A DNA stretch of 64,000 nucleotides, from the NCBI RefSeq assembly GCF_030148435.1, contig NZ_JASBTN010000043.1:1-64000 (forward strand), read 5' to 3'. Positions 28,156 to 36,455 of this stretch are shown piece by piece (position 1 is the stretch's first letter; each line of letters begins with the position of its first letter). The notes beneath the pieces were generated by a model. The model searched no databases. It was not told the origin of the DNA and saw nothing but the letters and a program-made list of their open reading frames with translations. A program made the translations under genes and the position numbers. Origin of the DNA: Aliiroseovarius sp. GTDB lineage: Bacteria > Pseudomonadota > Alphaproteobacteria > Rhodobacterales > Rhodobacteraceae.

Positions 28156-28701
28156 CTAGCCTTCCAGAGGATACTGCGCCAAGACCTCATGTCGCGCACC
28201 CTCCGGGTGGAGGTGGGAGGCGTAGAGCGCAAAGTGGCCGACCTCGAAGGGCGGCAGGCGGGTGGCGGCTTCGGATTGCAGGAAGAGGCCCAGTTTGTCG
28301 AGCTGCCCCGGCTCCATGCGGCGCGGGAAACGGGTCAGGGTGACGTGGCCACGAAAACGGCGGCGTGGCAGAGGGATCCCCGCCTGGCCGGCGGCACGCA
28401 CGAGCTTGCCTTGCAAGGCGTCAGCCCCCGACGCCAGGATCGCCATCAGCGCGGGGGATTTGCCGCCGAAAAGTTCGAGCCCGGAGAGGGTCAGCGTCAC
28501 CGGCGGGGCGCACATTGCCTCCAGCCCCTCGTGCAGGCGCTCCAGGTCGTCGTGAGTCACCTCGTCCAGAAACGCCAGCGTCAGGTGCAGGTTCTCCTCC
28601 GGCACCGGGCGGCCCATGGGCAGGGCATGGGCAAGATCGGCGAGGGTTTCGCGCGTTGCCTCCGGCAGGGGAAGGGCCAGGAAACACCTCACGCAAACCA
28701 T
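28156..28701 (-). CDS. thpR: RNA 2',3'-cyclic phosphodiesterase ThpR (2'-5' RNA ligase family)
   Basis: This 2H phosphoesterase of about 181 residues shows two HxT motifs, NLHLTLAFL and RGHVTLTRF, spaced about 80 residues apart. It hydrolyses 2',3'-cyclic phosphates on RNA ends; the reverse ligase reaction is seen in vitro. The start may be ATG 28701 or GTG 28692, the latter giving the family-like VRCFLALPLP N terminus. It lies between ybgC and the unknown gene at 28766. Confidence 0.88.
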   Translation of the reverse strand: MVCVRCFLALPLPEATRETLADLAHALPMGRPVPEENLHLTLAFLDEVTHDDLERLHEGLEAMCAPPVTLTLSGLELFGGKSPALMAILASGADALQGKLVRAAGQAGIPLPRRRFRGHVTLTRFPRRMEPGQLDKLGLFLQSEAATRLPPFEVGHFALYASHLHPEGARHEVLAQYPLEG

Positions 28702-28765
28702 CCGCCCGTCAGGATCGATGGCCACCAGGGGGTCAGCCCGTCCAAAGCGGCTTCGGTCGGCTGCA

Positions 28766-29407
28766 TCACCCCGCCGCCTGCATCCGCGCAAACAGCCGCA
28801 AAGCGTGAGCAGCATCGGCCGCCGCCACCGGCAACACCGGATCATAAGCCGCCGCGATCAGAGCCCCCACGTCCGGCCGCAGCACCGTCTTGCCTCCGTC
28901 CGGCCCGTCACCGGGCAGCACCGCCAGCGGGCTCTGCGTGGCAAAGGCCGTATCCGCCCAGGTCAACATCGCCAGAACCGCCTGGGTCAGCGCAATGGTC
29001 TCGGCCGGCAGTTTCTCCATGCCGCCCGCCATGCGCACGAATGTGAAACAGGCCTGAATCCCCCCCTGATCGTCGAAACGGAAGCCGCGATATTGGCTGG
29101 CCTCCCCCGCCTTCAGGCGCGCCACCAAGGCGGGCAGATCCGGCACCATCTTTTCAAGGTTCGGCACCTCCAGCAGCTCGTCCCACTCGCGGAAAAAGAA
29201 CAGCATCAGGTTCGCACCCAGCTCCGCATCGGTCTCGGCCATCTTGTGGCCGGCGAGCGCAACCACCGCCTCGATCGCGCCCTTGACGGTCTGAAGCGTC
29301 GCCTCTTCAACGCCGAAGACCACCGGCACGATCGGCCGCCCCCAGCGGGCAAAACCATAGCTGCCGTCGCCCCGGGTGAAATGAGCCTGGATGTCGTCAG
29401 GTGTCAT
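28766..29407 (-). CDS. conserved-looking protein of unknown function
   Basis: I do not recognise this 213-residue protein. It is soluble, without a signal peptide, and contains GSYGFARWGRPIVPVVFG near residue 15, then helical stretches and LMLFFFREWDELLEVPNLE. Codon use and GC look native. The start ATG 29407 lies immediately after the AAAGATGAAAGCGAC end of an interspersed repeat, so the repeat forms its leader. It may be transcribed with thpR, whose start is 64 bases downstream. Confidence 0.7.
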   Translation of the reverse strand: MTPDDIQAHFTRGDGSYGFARWGRPIVPVVFGVEEATLQTVKGAIEAVVALAGHKMAETDAELGANLMLFFFREWDELLEVPNLEKMVPDLPALVARLKAGEASQYRGFRFDDQGGIQACFTFVRMAGGMEKLPAETIALTQAVLAMLTWADTAFATQSPLAVLPGDGPDGGKTVLRPDVGALIAAAYDPVLPVAAADAAHALRLFARMQAAG

Positions 29408-29412
29408 GTCGC

Positions 29413-29443
29413 TTTCATCTTTCCCAAATATCCCCGCCGGAGG
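29413..29443 (-). repeat. interspersed extragenic element, copy 1
   Basis: Read on the minus strand this is CCTCCGGCGGGGATATTT, then GGG, then AAAGATGAAA. It matches the copies at 55112-55143 and 59848-59878. A GC-rich segment with GCTTGC/GCGCC lies on its 5' side. Its 3' end is five bases from the start codon at 29407. Confidence 0.85.
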
Positions 29444-29603
29444 CCTGGCGGTCGCTTGCGGGCGCCTTTGCCCGACAGCACATTCGAAGAATGTGAGGGA
29501 GGGCATAAAATCCAAATCGCCTCCGCGCAAGGCCCTGCCCCTGTCCGAGGCGGCTTTGCCCCCGGCCACGCCCCCGGTTGCGCCCCGGTTACGCCTCCGG
29601 GCC

Positions 29604-30632
29604 TCAGCCGTCGAACAGCTGCCCCTGCCCCGGTGCGCGCGGGGCCTCCAGCCCGAGGTGCCGCCAGGCCTTCTGCGCCAGCATGCGCCCGCGCGGGGTG
29701 CGCTGGATCAGGCCCTGTTGCAGCAGGTAGGGCTCGATCACCTCTTCCAGCGCGTCGCGGCTTTCCGACAGCGCGGCCGAGAGGGTTTCGATCCCGACCG
29801 GGCCGCCGCCATAATGGTCCGCCATCAGCTTCATGTAGCGCCGGTCGGCCCCGTCCAGACCCAGGTGATCCACCCCGAGCCGTGTCAGCGCGTTGTCCGC
29901 CAGATCGCGGGTAATGCGCCCGTCGCCATCGACAATGGCGAAATCGAGCACCCGGCGCAAAAGCCGCCCGGCGATGCGCGGCGTGCCACGAGACCGGCGC
30001 GCAATCTCGCGCGCGCCTTCGTCATCGGCCGGCGCGCCCAGCTTGGTTGCGTTCTTGGTGACGATCTGGTGCAGCTCGTCCTCGGTATAGAATTGCAACC
30101 TCGTCGGGATGCCAAACCGGTCGCGCAGCGGCGTGGTCAGAAGCCCCAGCCGGGTGGTCGCGCCCACCAGGGTAAAGGGCTGCAGCTCGATCCGAACCGT
30201 GCGCGCGGCAGGCCCCTCGCCGATCACCAGGTCAAGCTCGAAATCCTCCATCGCCGGGTAGAGCACTTCCTCGACAACCGGGTTCAGCCGGTGGATCTCG
30301 TCGATGAACAGCACGTCATTGCGTTCCATATTGGTCAGGATCGCCGCCAGATCCCCCGCCTTGGCCAGCACAGGGCCCGAGGTCATGCGGAAGTTCACCC
30401 CCAGTTCGCGCGCCATGATCTGCGCCAGCGTCGTCTTGCCCAGGCCGGGCGGGCCGTGGAACAGAGCATGGTCCATCGCCTCGCCGCGCTGACGCGCGCT
30501 TTCGATGAAGACGCGCAGGTTCGCCCGCGCCTCGGCCTGGCCGATGAAATCGGACAGCTGCTTTGGCCGCAGGGCGCGGTCGGCGTCTTCCGGGCGCGGC
30601 TCCGGTCGCAGGGTGGGATCGGATCCGGTCAT
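29604..30632 (-). CDS. ruvB: Holliday junction branch migration ATPase RuvB
   Basis: This 342-residue AAA+ motor has Walker [13 protein letters not shown], Walker [11 protein letters not shown], sensor [15 protein letters not shown] and a C-terminal winged helix ([15 protein letters not shown]). With RuvA it drives branch migration of recombination junctions. It begins 3 bases after the ruvA stop and is the last gene of ruvCAB. Confidence 0.97.
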   Translation of the reverse strand: MTGSDPTLRPEPRPEDADRALRPKQLSDFIGQAEARANLRVFIESARQRGEAMDHALFHGPPGLGKTTLAQIMARELGVNFRMTSGPVLAKAGDLAAILTNMERNDVLFIDEIHRLNPVVEEVLYPAMEDFELDLVIGEGPAARTVRIELQPFTLVGATTRLGLLTTPLRDRFGIPTRLQFYTEDELHQIVTKNATKLGAPADDEGAREIARRSRGTPRIAGRLLRRVLDFAIVDGDGRITRDLADNALTRLGVDHLGLDGADRRYMKLMADHYGGGPVGIETLSAALSESRDALEEVIEPYLLQQGLIQRTPRGRMLAQKAWRHLGLEAPRAPGQGQLFDG

Positions 30633-30635
30633 GGC

Positions 30636-31307
30636 TTAGCCTTTCGGTGCCAGTAGTTTCAGCGCCTCGCGGATCAGCGTGGGCGTGTCGGCGTCCGGGC
30701 TGTCGCCCAGCGCCTGCACCACCGCCGAGGCCGCATCCGATGGGCTGTAGCCGAGGTTGCCCAGGGCCGAGAGGGCTTCGCTCTGCGCCGCTGCATTTGC
30801 GGCGGGTTGCGGTGGGGTCCTGCGTTCGGGCGCGGGGGCGGGCGTGTCTTCGATCACTTCGGCCGGGTCGGCGCTCAGGTCGCCGCCACCGGCCATCGCC
30901 ATCACCGAGGGCGCCTTGTCCTTCAGTTCGATCACCACCCGCTGGGCGGTTTTCGGCCCGACCCCCTTGGCCGCTTTCAGCGCGGTCCAGTCGCCCAGCG
31001 CAATCGCCCGGCTGACCCCATCCGCCCCCAACGCGCCCAGGATCGACATCGAGGCCTTGGCACCGATGCCCTGCACCGACATGAGCAGCCGATGCCATTC
31101 CTTTTCCACAAGCGAGGTAAAGCCGAAGAGCTGCAGGTTGGTTTCCTGCACAAGAAGGTCGGTATAGAGCGCCACCGCCTCTCCCGCCGGCGGGAGTGCC
31201 ACCATGGTCCGGTCGGAAACAAAAACCAGGTAGCCCACGCCGCGCACATCGATCAGCACGTGATCGAGCGCCTTGTAATCGACCCGCCCCGCAATCCGTC
31301 CGATCAT
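30636..31307 (-). CDS. ruvA: Holliday junction DNA-binding protein RuvA
   Basis: This 223-residue tetrameric junction-binding protein starts [11 protein letters not shown], the usual N terminus. The OB domain precedes helix-hairpin-helix motifs at VQGIGAKAS and [13 protein letters not shown], and an acidic/Pro linker leads to the C-terminal RuvB-binding domain. The ATG overlaps the ruvC stop by one base (TGATG). Confidence 0.96.
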   Translation of the reverse strand: MIGRIAGRVDYKALDHVLIDVRGVGYLVFVSDRTMVALPPAGEAVALYTDLLVQETNLQLFGFTSLVEKEWHRLLMSVQGIGAKASMSILGALGADGVSRAIALGDWTALKAAKGVGPKTAQRVVIELKDKAPSVMAMAGGGDLSADPAEVIEDTPAPAPERRTPPQPAANAAAQSEALSALGNLGYSPSDAASAVVQALGDSPDADTPTLIREALKLLAPKG

Positions 31308-31810
31308 CACACCGCCCTCTTCAAGGCCGCTTCGAGCGATCCGCCCGAGCGCGCGTAATAGGCATGACACAGCGCCACGGCGAGGGCATCGGCGGCATCC
31401 GGCCCGGCAATCTCGCAGCCCGGCAGTTGCAGCCGCACCATATGATCGACCTGCCGCTTGTCCGCATGGCCCACGCCGACCACGGTCTTCTTGACCTTGT
31501 TGGGGGCGTATTCGCCGACGCTCAGCCCGGCCTGGGCCGGAACCAGAAGGGCAATGCCGCGGGCCTGACCGAGCTTCAGCGTACCGACGCCGTCCTTGTT
31601 GACGAAAGTCTGCTCCACCGCCGCGGAGTCGGGCTGGTACTGCGTCAGCACATCTGTGAGCTGTTCATGCAGGGACAGAAGACGTTCCGGCAGTTCCGTG
31701 CCAACCGAATGCACCACCCCGTTGGCCACATGGGTCATGCGCACGCCATCGGTGTCGATTACGCCCCAGCCCATGTTTCGAAGCCCGGGATCGATTCCCA
31801 ATACCCGCAT
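31307..31810 (-). CDS. ruvC: crossover junction endodeoxyribonuclease RuvC
   Basis: This 167-residue resolvase carries its four catalytic acids in [12 protein letters not shown] (Asp7), AVEQTF (Glu near 68) and [10 protein letters not shown] (two Asp near 140). The start was set at MRVLGIDPG. The long in-frame extension upstream to 32092 is non-coding in character. It is the first gene of ruvCAB. Confidence 0.96.
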   Translation of the reverse strand: MRVLGIDPGLRNMGWGVIDTDGVRMTHVANGVVHSVGTELPERLLSLHEQLTDVLTQYQPDSAAVEQTFVNKDGVGTLKLGQARGIALLVPAQAGLSVGEYAPNKVKKTVVGVGHADKRQVDHMVRLQLPGCEIAGPDAADALAVALCHAYYARSGGSLEAALKRAV

Positions 31811-32122
31811 GTTGCGCCCCTGCTCTTGTTGCTTTTCCGGCACAGTTAGCACGAAACGCGAACATTCGCCAGTTCTTAAAAGATTTTTCACCGAAATGAA
31901 GCGGTGATGAAACTGTTCCGTTTTCGCCTTGGCATGGAATGAAAACGACACTTCCGCCACGTTCGAAAGCCGTTTGCGACACCGGGATGTCGCTTTTTTT
32001 CTGCGATGCAGAAACTGCATAAGAGACATGCAATTCCAGCGCTTGTGTGCCCGAATTTTTGGCCCTAATTGGCCAATTATGCAATGACGCATGGGCCAGT
32101 CTACTCAGAAAAGGACACTGCA
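31811..32122. other. divergent intergenic region ruvC // DUF1127 gene
   Basis: These 312 bases hold no convincing gene and are AT-richer than the surroundings. They must contain both divergent promoters. On the minus strand at 31849-31863 there is GTTC-N7-GTGC, and at 31961-31975 on the plus strand GTTC-N7-GTTT. Each is one base from the GTTC-N7-GTTC LexA box of Rhodobacter-type bacteria. A perfect 14-bp palindrome is at 32066-32079. Confidence 0.5.
32066..32079. promoter_or_regulatory. 14-bp palindrome upstream of the DUF1127 gene
   Basis: TAATTGGCCAATTA is a perfect palindrome 43 bases before the DUF1127 start codon, preceded by another GGCC at 32061. A dimeric regulator could bind here. 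No specific regulator family is implied by the sequence. Confidence 0.4.
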
Positions 32123-32323
32123 ATGGCTGCTTTCGAAACGACCCGCCTGACGGTTGACGGTCTCTCCTTCGGGGGCCGTCTGTCCGAGACCATCGCCAAT
32201 ATGTTCGGCACCATCGCCGCGTGGAACGACGCGCGCATGACCCGCAACGCCCTGGCGAAGCTGTCGGATCGCGAACTCGACGACATCGGGCTTACCCGCT
32301 CGGATATCGACGCGATCCACTGA
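32123..32323 (+). CDS. small DUF1127 protein
   Basis: This 66-residue protein has the DUF1127 (YjiS-like) C-terminal signature: WNDARMTRNALAKLSDRELDDIGLTRSDI. In Rhodobacter sphaeroides a DUF1127 protein (CcaF1) binds RNA, which suggests a similar post-transcriptional role, but that is inference. AAGGA precedes ATG 32123, and a strong terminator follows, so it is monocistronic. Confidence 0.88.
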   Translation: MAAFETTRLTVDGLSFGGRLSETIANMFGTIAAWNDARMTRNALAKLSDRELDDIGLTRSDIDAIH

Positions 32324-32372
32324 ACGCGACAAAGCAAACGGGCCGCCCGATCCGGGCGACCCGCGTGACTGG

Positions 32373-32403
32373 CCCCCGCTGATTTGCGGGGGTTTTGCTT
32401 TTT
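32373..32403 (+). terminator. rho-independent terminator of the DUF1127 gene
   Basis: CCCCCGC and GCGGGGG pair around TGATTT and are followed by TTTTGCTTTTT. Confidence 0.92.
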
Positions 32404-32453
32404 CAGGGGCACGTGCAGGTGCAGTTTCAGGGGCGCGGCCTGCCCTTCCCCCC

Positions 32454-32495
32454 AAAAAAAAAGACCGGCCGCCTCCGCGTCGGAAACGGCCGGTC
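32454..32495 (-). terminator. rho-independent terminator after degP
   Basis: On the minus strand GACCGGCCG and CGGCCGGTC pair and are followed by nine T. It closes the hflKC-DUF2065-degP run and faces the DUF1127 terminator. Confidence 0.92.
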
Positions 32496-32516
32496 CGGTC
32501 ACGCTGTGGCCAGGGT

Positions 32517-34001
32517 TTACTTCAATCCCAGCGCCACGAAACGCGGATCGCCCTGGCGGCGGACCAGGAGCAGGATCGACTTGCGCCCACCGGCACGGGC
32601 ATCCTTCAGGCGGCCCTCGAATTCGGCAATCGTTCCGACTTTCTCCTGCCCGGCCTCGACGATCACGTCACCGGCGCGCAGCCCCTTGGCGAAGGCTTCG
32701 CTGTCCTCGGCCAGTTGCATCACGACCAGGCCCTGTTCGCCCGGGTTCAACCCCAGCTCGGCCCGCAGATCGTCGTTCATCTCGGCCAGATCGAGCCCCA
32801 GCAGCGACTTGCGCATCGGCCCCTCCGGTTCGACCTGGGAACCTTCGTTGGAGCGGCTGGCCAGCGCCTCTTCCCGGCGTCCCAGGACCACTTTCAGCGT
32901 CTGGGTCTCACCGTCGCGCAGCACCATGACCCGCACGCTCTTGCCGACGGGGGCGTTGCCCACCTGACGCACCAGATCGCGGGTGTCGGCCACGTCCGCA
33001 CCGTCAAAGGAGAGGATCACGTCATTGACCTCCATGCCGGCCTCTCGGGCCGGGCCTTCAGGCACGTCGGTGACGAGAGCACCGACCGTGTTTTCCAGCC
33101 CCATCGCCTCGGCGATATCGTCGGAGAGGTCCTGGATCGAGACCCCAAGCCAGCCGCGGCGGGTCTCGCCGAAATCCTTGAGCTGGCCGATCACGCGCTC
33201 GACCACGGCCGAAGACATGGCAAACCCGATGCCGATGGAGCCGCCATTGGGCGACAGGATCGCGGTGTTCACGCCGATCACCTGGCCGTCCATGTTGAAC
33301 AGCGGACCACCCGAGTTGCCCCGGTTGATGGCCGCATCGGTCTGGATATAGTCGTCATAGGTCCCCGACAGCTCGCGGTTGCGCGCCGAAACGATCCCGG
33401 CCGAGGCGGAAAAACCCTGCCCCAGGGGGTTGCCTACGGCCATGACCCAGTCGCCAACGCGCATGATGTCGCTGTCGCCGAAGGGCACATAGGCCAGCGG
33501 CGCGTCGCTTTCGACCTTCAAAAGCGCGAGGTCGGTGTTCGCGTCGGTGCCCACCACCGTGGCGGGAAGCTCTCCCTGGCCATTGTAGAATTCGATCAGG
33601 ATCTCATCGGCGCCTTCGATCACGTGGTTGTTTGTGACGATGAACCCGTCTTCGGAGATGACGAAACCCGAGCCCAGCGCCTGGCTGCGGCGCCGGCGTT
33701 CGCGGTCGGGGCCGTTGCCCTGGCCGTCGCGGTCCAGAAAGTCGCGGAAGAAATCCTCGAAGGGCGAGCCCTCGGGCACCATCTGGCCACCACCACCCGG
33801 CTGGGCGACCATGGTCGAGGTGGTGATGTTCACCACCGCGGGGCTGACTTTTTCGGCAAGGTCGGCGAAGCTTTCGGGCACGCCGCGCGCCCGGGCCTGC
33901 ATGGCCGAGGCCAGGACCAGGGCCACGCCCATGACCAGGGCGACAAAGGCGTGCATCGTCCTTCGGGACGGGTTCGGGATGGATAGTGCCTGCGGTGTCA
34001 C
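32517..34001 (-). CDS. degP: DegP/DegQ-type periplasmic serine protease
   Basis: This 494-residue HtrA-family protease and chaperone has a signal segment (about 17-38) and a trypsin-like domain with the triad in TNNHVIEGAD, TDLALLKV and RGNSGGPLFN. Two PDZ domains follow (about 285-375 and 395-490). The start is GTG 34001 with AAGGAGGA 4-5 bases upstream. It is downstream of hflKC and DUF2065, a conserved alphaproteobacterial arrangement for membrane protein quality control. Confidence 0.94.
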   Translation of the reverse strand: MTPQALSIPNPSRRTMHAFVALVMGVALVLASAMQARARGVPESFADLAEKVSPAVVNITTSTMVAQPGGGGQMVPEGSPFEDFFRDFLDRDGQGNGPDRERRRRSQALGSGFVISEDGFIVTNNHVIEGADEILIEFYNGQGELPATVVGTDANTDLALLKVESDAPLAYVPFGDSDIMRVGDWVMAVGNPLGQGFSASAGIVSARNRELSGTYDDYIQTDAAINRGNSGGPLFNMDGQVIGVNTAILSPNGGSIGIGFAMSSAVVERVIGQLKDFGETRRGWLGVSIQDLSDDIAEAMGLENTVGALVTDVPEGPAREAGMEVNDVILSFDGADVADTRDLVRQVGNAPVGKSVRVMVLRDGETQTLKVVLGRREEALASRSNEGSQVEPEGPMRKSLLGLDLAEMNDDLRAELGLNPGEQGLVVMQLAEDSEAFAKGLRAGDVIVEAGQEKVGTIAEFEGRLKDARAGGRKSILLLVRRQGDPRFVALGLK

Positions 34002-34157
34002 GCGGTCCTCCTTCGACTGTTCTTGCGGGGAAATCGCCCCGGGGTCTGCTGACAGTCTCTAGATAGGAAGGCGTTTCTGCAACGCAAACTTGCGCAAATT
34101 GCACCTCACCGCTTTGTGATGGGGGGACGGGGGCCCCGGCAGAGCCGGCCGACCGGT

Positions 34158-34346
34158 TCAGCCTTTCGAAATCCAGACCAGGACCAGCCCCAGCGCAAGG
34201 GCACCCAGGCCCAGGGCCCGGCGCCGGTCGCGGGTCATTTCGGCCATCATCTGAACCAGTTCGTCCAGACGCGAAGGGGCCAGTGCGAACACCAGCCCCT
34301 CGATGATCAGTACCAGGCCAAGGCCCAGGAGGATCGTTTCAAGCAT
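34158..34346 (-). CDS. small DUF2065 membrane protein
   Basis: This 62-residue protein has two predicted TM segments (about 4-24 and 42-60) joined by a charged loop, matching DUF2065. It lies 10 bases after hflC and 156 before degP. Its constant association with hflKC suggests a role with that membrane complex, but none is established here. Confidence 0.88.
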   Translation of the reverse strand: MLETILLGLGLVLIIEGLVFALAPSRLDELVQMMAEMTRDRRRALGLGALALGLVLVWISKG

Positions 34347-34356
34347 CTTTCGCCCG

Positions 34357-35226
34357 TTACTCGACAGTTGCCGACTTCAGGTAGTCGAAGAACTCGCTGT
34401 CCGGCGAGATCACCAGGGTCGAGTTCTCGCCCAGCAGCGACTGCTCATAGGCCGCCAGCGAGCGATAGAACGCGAAGAACTCCGGGTCGCGGCCGAAGGC
34501 CTCGGCGAAGATCGCGTTGCGGCGGGCATCCGCTTCACCGCGAATGATCTCGGCCTGCTTGGTCGCCTCCGAGGTGGTCTCGACCACGGTCCGGTCCGCC
34601 CCCGCGCGCACACGTTGCGCGGCCTCGCGGCCCCGGGCGCGTTCGTCCTCGGCCTCCCGCTGACGCTCGGCGCGCATACGTTCGAAGGTCGCGGCCAGGT
34701 TCTGCGCGGGAAGGTCGGCGCGCTTGATGCGCACGTCGACGACCTCGATCCCCAGGCTTGCGGACTGGATGCGGGCCTGGTCACGGATCTGGTTCATCAG
34801 CGCAACACGGTCGGCGGACAGGACCGCCCCCGAATCCACGCCACCCAGAACCTCACGCAGCTCGGCGTTCAGGATGCGCTCCAGCCGCGAACGGGCGCCA
34901 TTGATGCCGCTGGCCCCCACCGCGCGGCGGAACTGGACCGGATCCTTGATCCGCCAGCGGGCGAAAGCATCGACCACAAGGCGGCGATCATCGGCCGGGG
35001 TGACTTCCAGCGGATCGGTGTCCAGCGCCAGAATGCGATCGTCATACTTGACGATCTCGTGCAGCACCGGAATGCGGAAGTTCAGGCCCGGCTCTTCGAT
35101 CACGGCCGTGACCTCACCGAACCACAGGCGCAGGGCCTTTTCACGTTCGTCGACGATGTAGATCGAGTTGACCAGGGCGACCAGCGCCACGACCACCACG
35201 CCGATCAGGAATTGGGAACGTCGCAT
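34357..35226 (-). CDS. hflC: FtsH protease modulator HflC
   Basis: This 289-residue SPFH/prohibitin-family protein has an N-terminal TM anchor (about 6-25) and the Band-7 domain (EKALRLWFGEV, then DVRIKRADLP). A C-terminal helical region rich in Arg and Ala follows. With HflK it forms a large membrane cage around FtsH. Its ATG overlaps the hflK stop by one base. Confidence 0.95.
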   Translation of the reverse strand: MRRSQFLIGVVVVALVALVNSIYIVDEREKALRLWFGEVTAVIEEPGLNFRIPVLHEIVKYDDRILALDTDPLEVTPADDRRLVVDAFARWRIKDPVQFRRAVGASGINGARSRLERILNAELREVLGGVDSGAVLSADRVALMNQIRDQARIQSASLGIEVVDVRIKRADLPAQNLAATFERMRAERQREAEDERARGREAAQRVRAGADRTVVETTSEATKQAEIIRGEADARRNAIFAEAFGRDPEFFAFYRSLAAYEQSLLGENSTLVISPDSEFFDYLKSATVE

Positions 35227-36374
35227 CAGTTGGTCCTCCCGGTATTGGGGGTGCGCAGTTCATTCAGCGGCAGATAGGGCACGATGCCATCCGTGCCGCC
35301 GGCACCTTCGTCGATGATGATCTTGTCCACGCTGCCCAGAACACGCTCCAGAGTCTCCAGGTACAGACGTTTGCGCGTCACATCCTGCGCCTTGGCATAT
35401 TCGTCATAGACGGCGATGAAACGCGCGGCTTCACCTTCGGCCTCGTTGACGACCTGGGCGCGGTAGGCTTCGGCCTCTTCCAGCAACTGGGCGGCCTCAC
35501 CCCGGGCCCCGGCAACGACCCGGTTCGCGTAGGCGTCCGCCTGTTTCTCCAGCGTGTCGCGTTCCTGTTCGGCGGCCTGCACTTCACGGAAGTCGTCGAT
35601 GACCTCACGCGGCGGGTCGGCACGGTCGAAGTTCACGCGCACGATGTTCACGCCGCTCTCGTAGCTGTCCAGAGTGGCCTGGATCAATTCCCCGAGCTCC
35701 TGGGCAATCGCGCCCCGGTCACGGTTCAGGATCGGCGCCAGGTTCGACCGCGCGATAATCTCGCGCATGGCCGATTCAGACACCGCCTTGATGGTGCCTT
35801 CCGGTTCGGCCAGGTTGAAGACGAAATCCTCGACATTCGAGATGTTCCAGACCACCTGGAAATCGATGTCGACGATGTTTTCATCCCCGGTCAGCATCAG
35901 CCCCTCGGCCGAGCCCACGCCGATATCTTCCACGTTCTCGCGGGTCACGGCATAGATTTCCTTGGTCACGACCGGCCAGGGGGCGAAATTCAGACCCTCC
36001 TGCCCGACACCGAATCGTTCACCGAACAGAAGCTCGATCGACTGTTCCGACGTATCGACCCGGTAAAAGCTGGCAAAGACCCAGACCGCCGCGGCCGCCA
36101 GGATCACCAGCGCAATCGAGCCACGCCCGAAGCTGGGCATTCCGCCGCCGCCCTGGCCACCGCCACCGCGCCGGGCGTTCCCGCCCTTGCCGCCCATGAG
36201 CACGCGCAGCTGCTCCTGGCCTTTCTTCATCAGTTCGTCGATCTCGGGGATCTGCGGGCCGTCGTCGCCGGGGCGCTTGCCGCCCCCGCCCCGATTGGGG
36301 CCCTGCCCGTCCCCGGACCCGCCCGAGCCGCGGTTGCCACCGCCGCCCCAGGGTCCGCCATTGTCACTGGCCAT
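35226..36374 (-). CDS. hflK: FtsH protease modulator HflK
   Basis: This 382-residue SPFH protein has a Gly-rich N terminus (about residues 3-30, GGPWGGGGN), a TM segment near 88-106 and the Band-7 domain. A helical C-terminal region (EEAEAYRAQVVNEAEGEAARF) follows. AGGAG precedes ATG 36374. It partners HflC, which it precedes with a one-base overlap. Confidence 0.95.
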   Translation of the reverse strand: MASDNGGPWGGGGNRGSGGSGDGQGPNRGGGGKRPGDDGPQIPEIDELMKKGQEQLRVLMGGKGGNARRGGGGQGGGGMPSFGRGSIALVILAAAAVWVFASFYRVDTSEQSIELLFGERFGVGQEGLNFAPWPVVTKEIYAVTRENVEDIGVGSAEGLMLTGDENIVDIDFQVVWNISNVEDFVFNLAEPEGTIKAVSESAMREIIARSNLAPILNRDRGAIAQELGELIQATLDSYESGVNIVRVNFDRADPPREVIDDFREVQAAEQERDTLEKQADAYANRVVAGARGEAAQLLEEAEAYRAQVVNEAEGEAARFIAVYDEYAKAQDVTRKRLYLETLERVLGSVDKIIIDEGAGGTDGIVPYLPLNELRTPNTGRTN

Positions 36375-36455
36375 GTGCTCCTGTCCTTTCAAACATACGG
36401 ATATGCTGTGGAAAATGGCCCCACAGCGTGGATAATTCAACCCGATAGGGACCGT

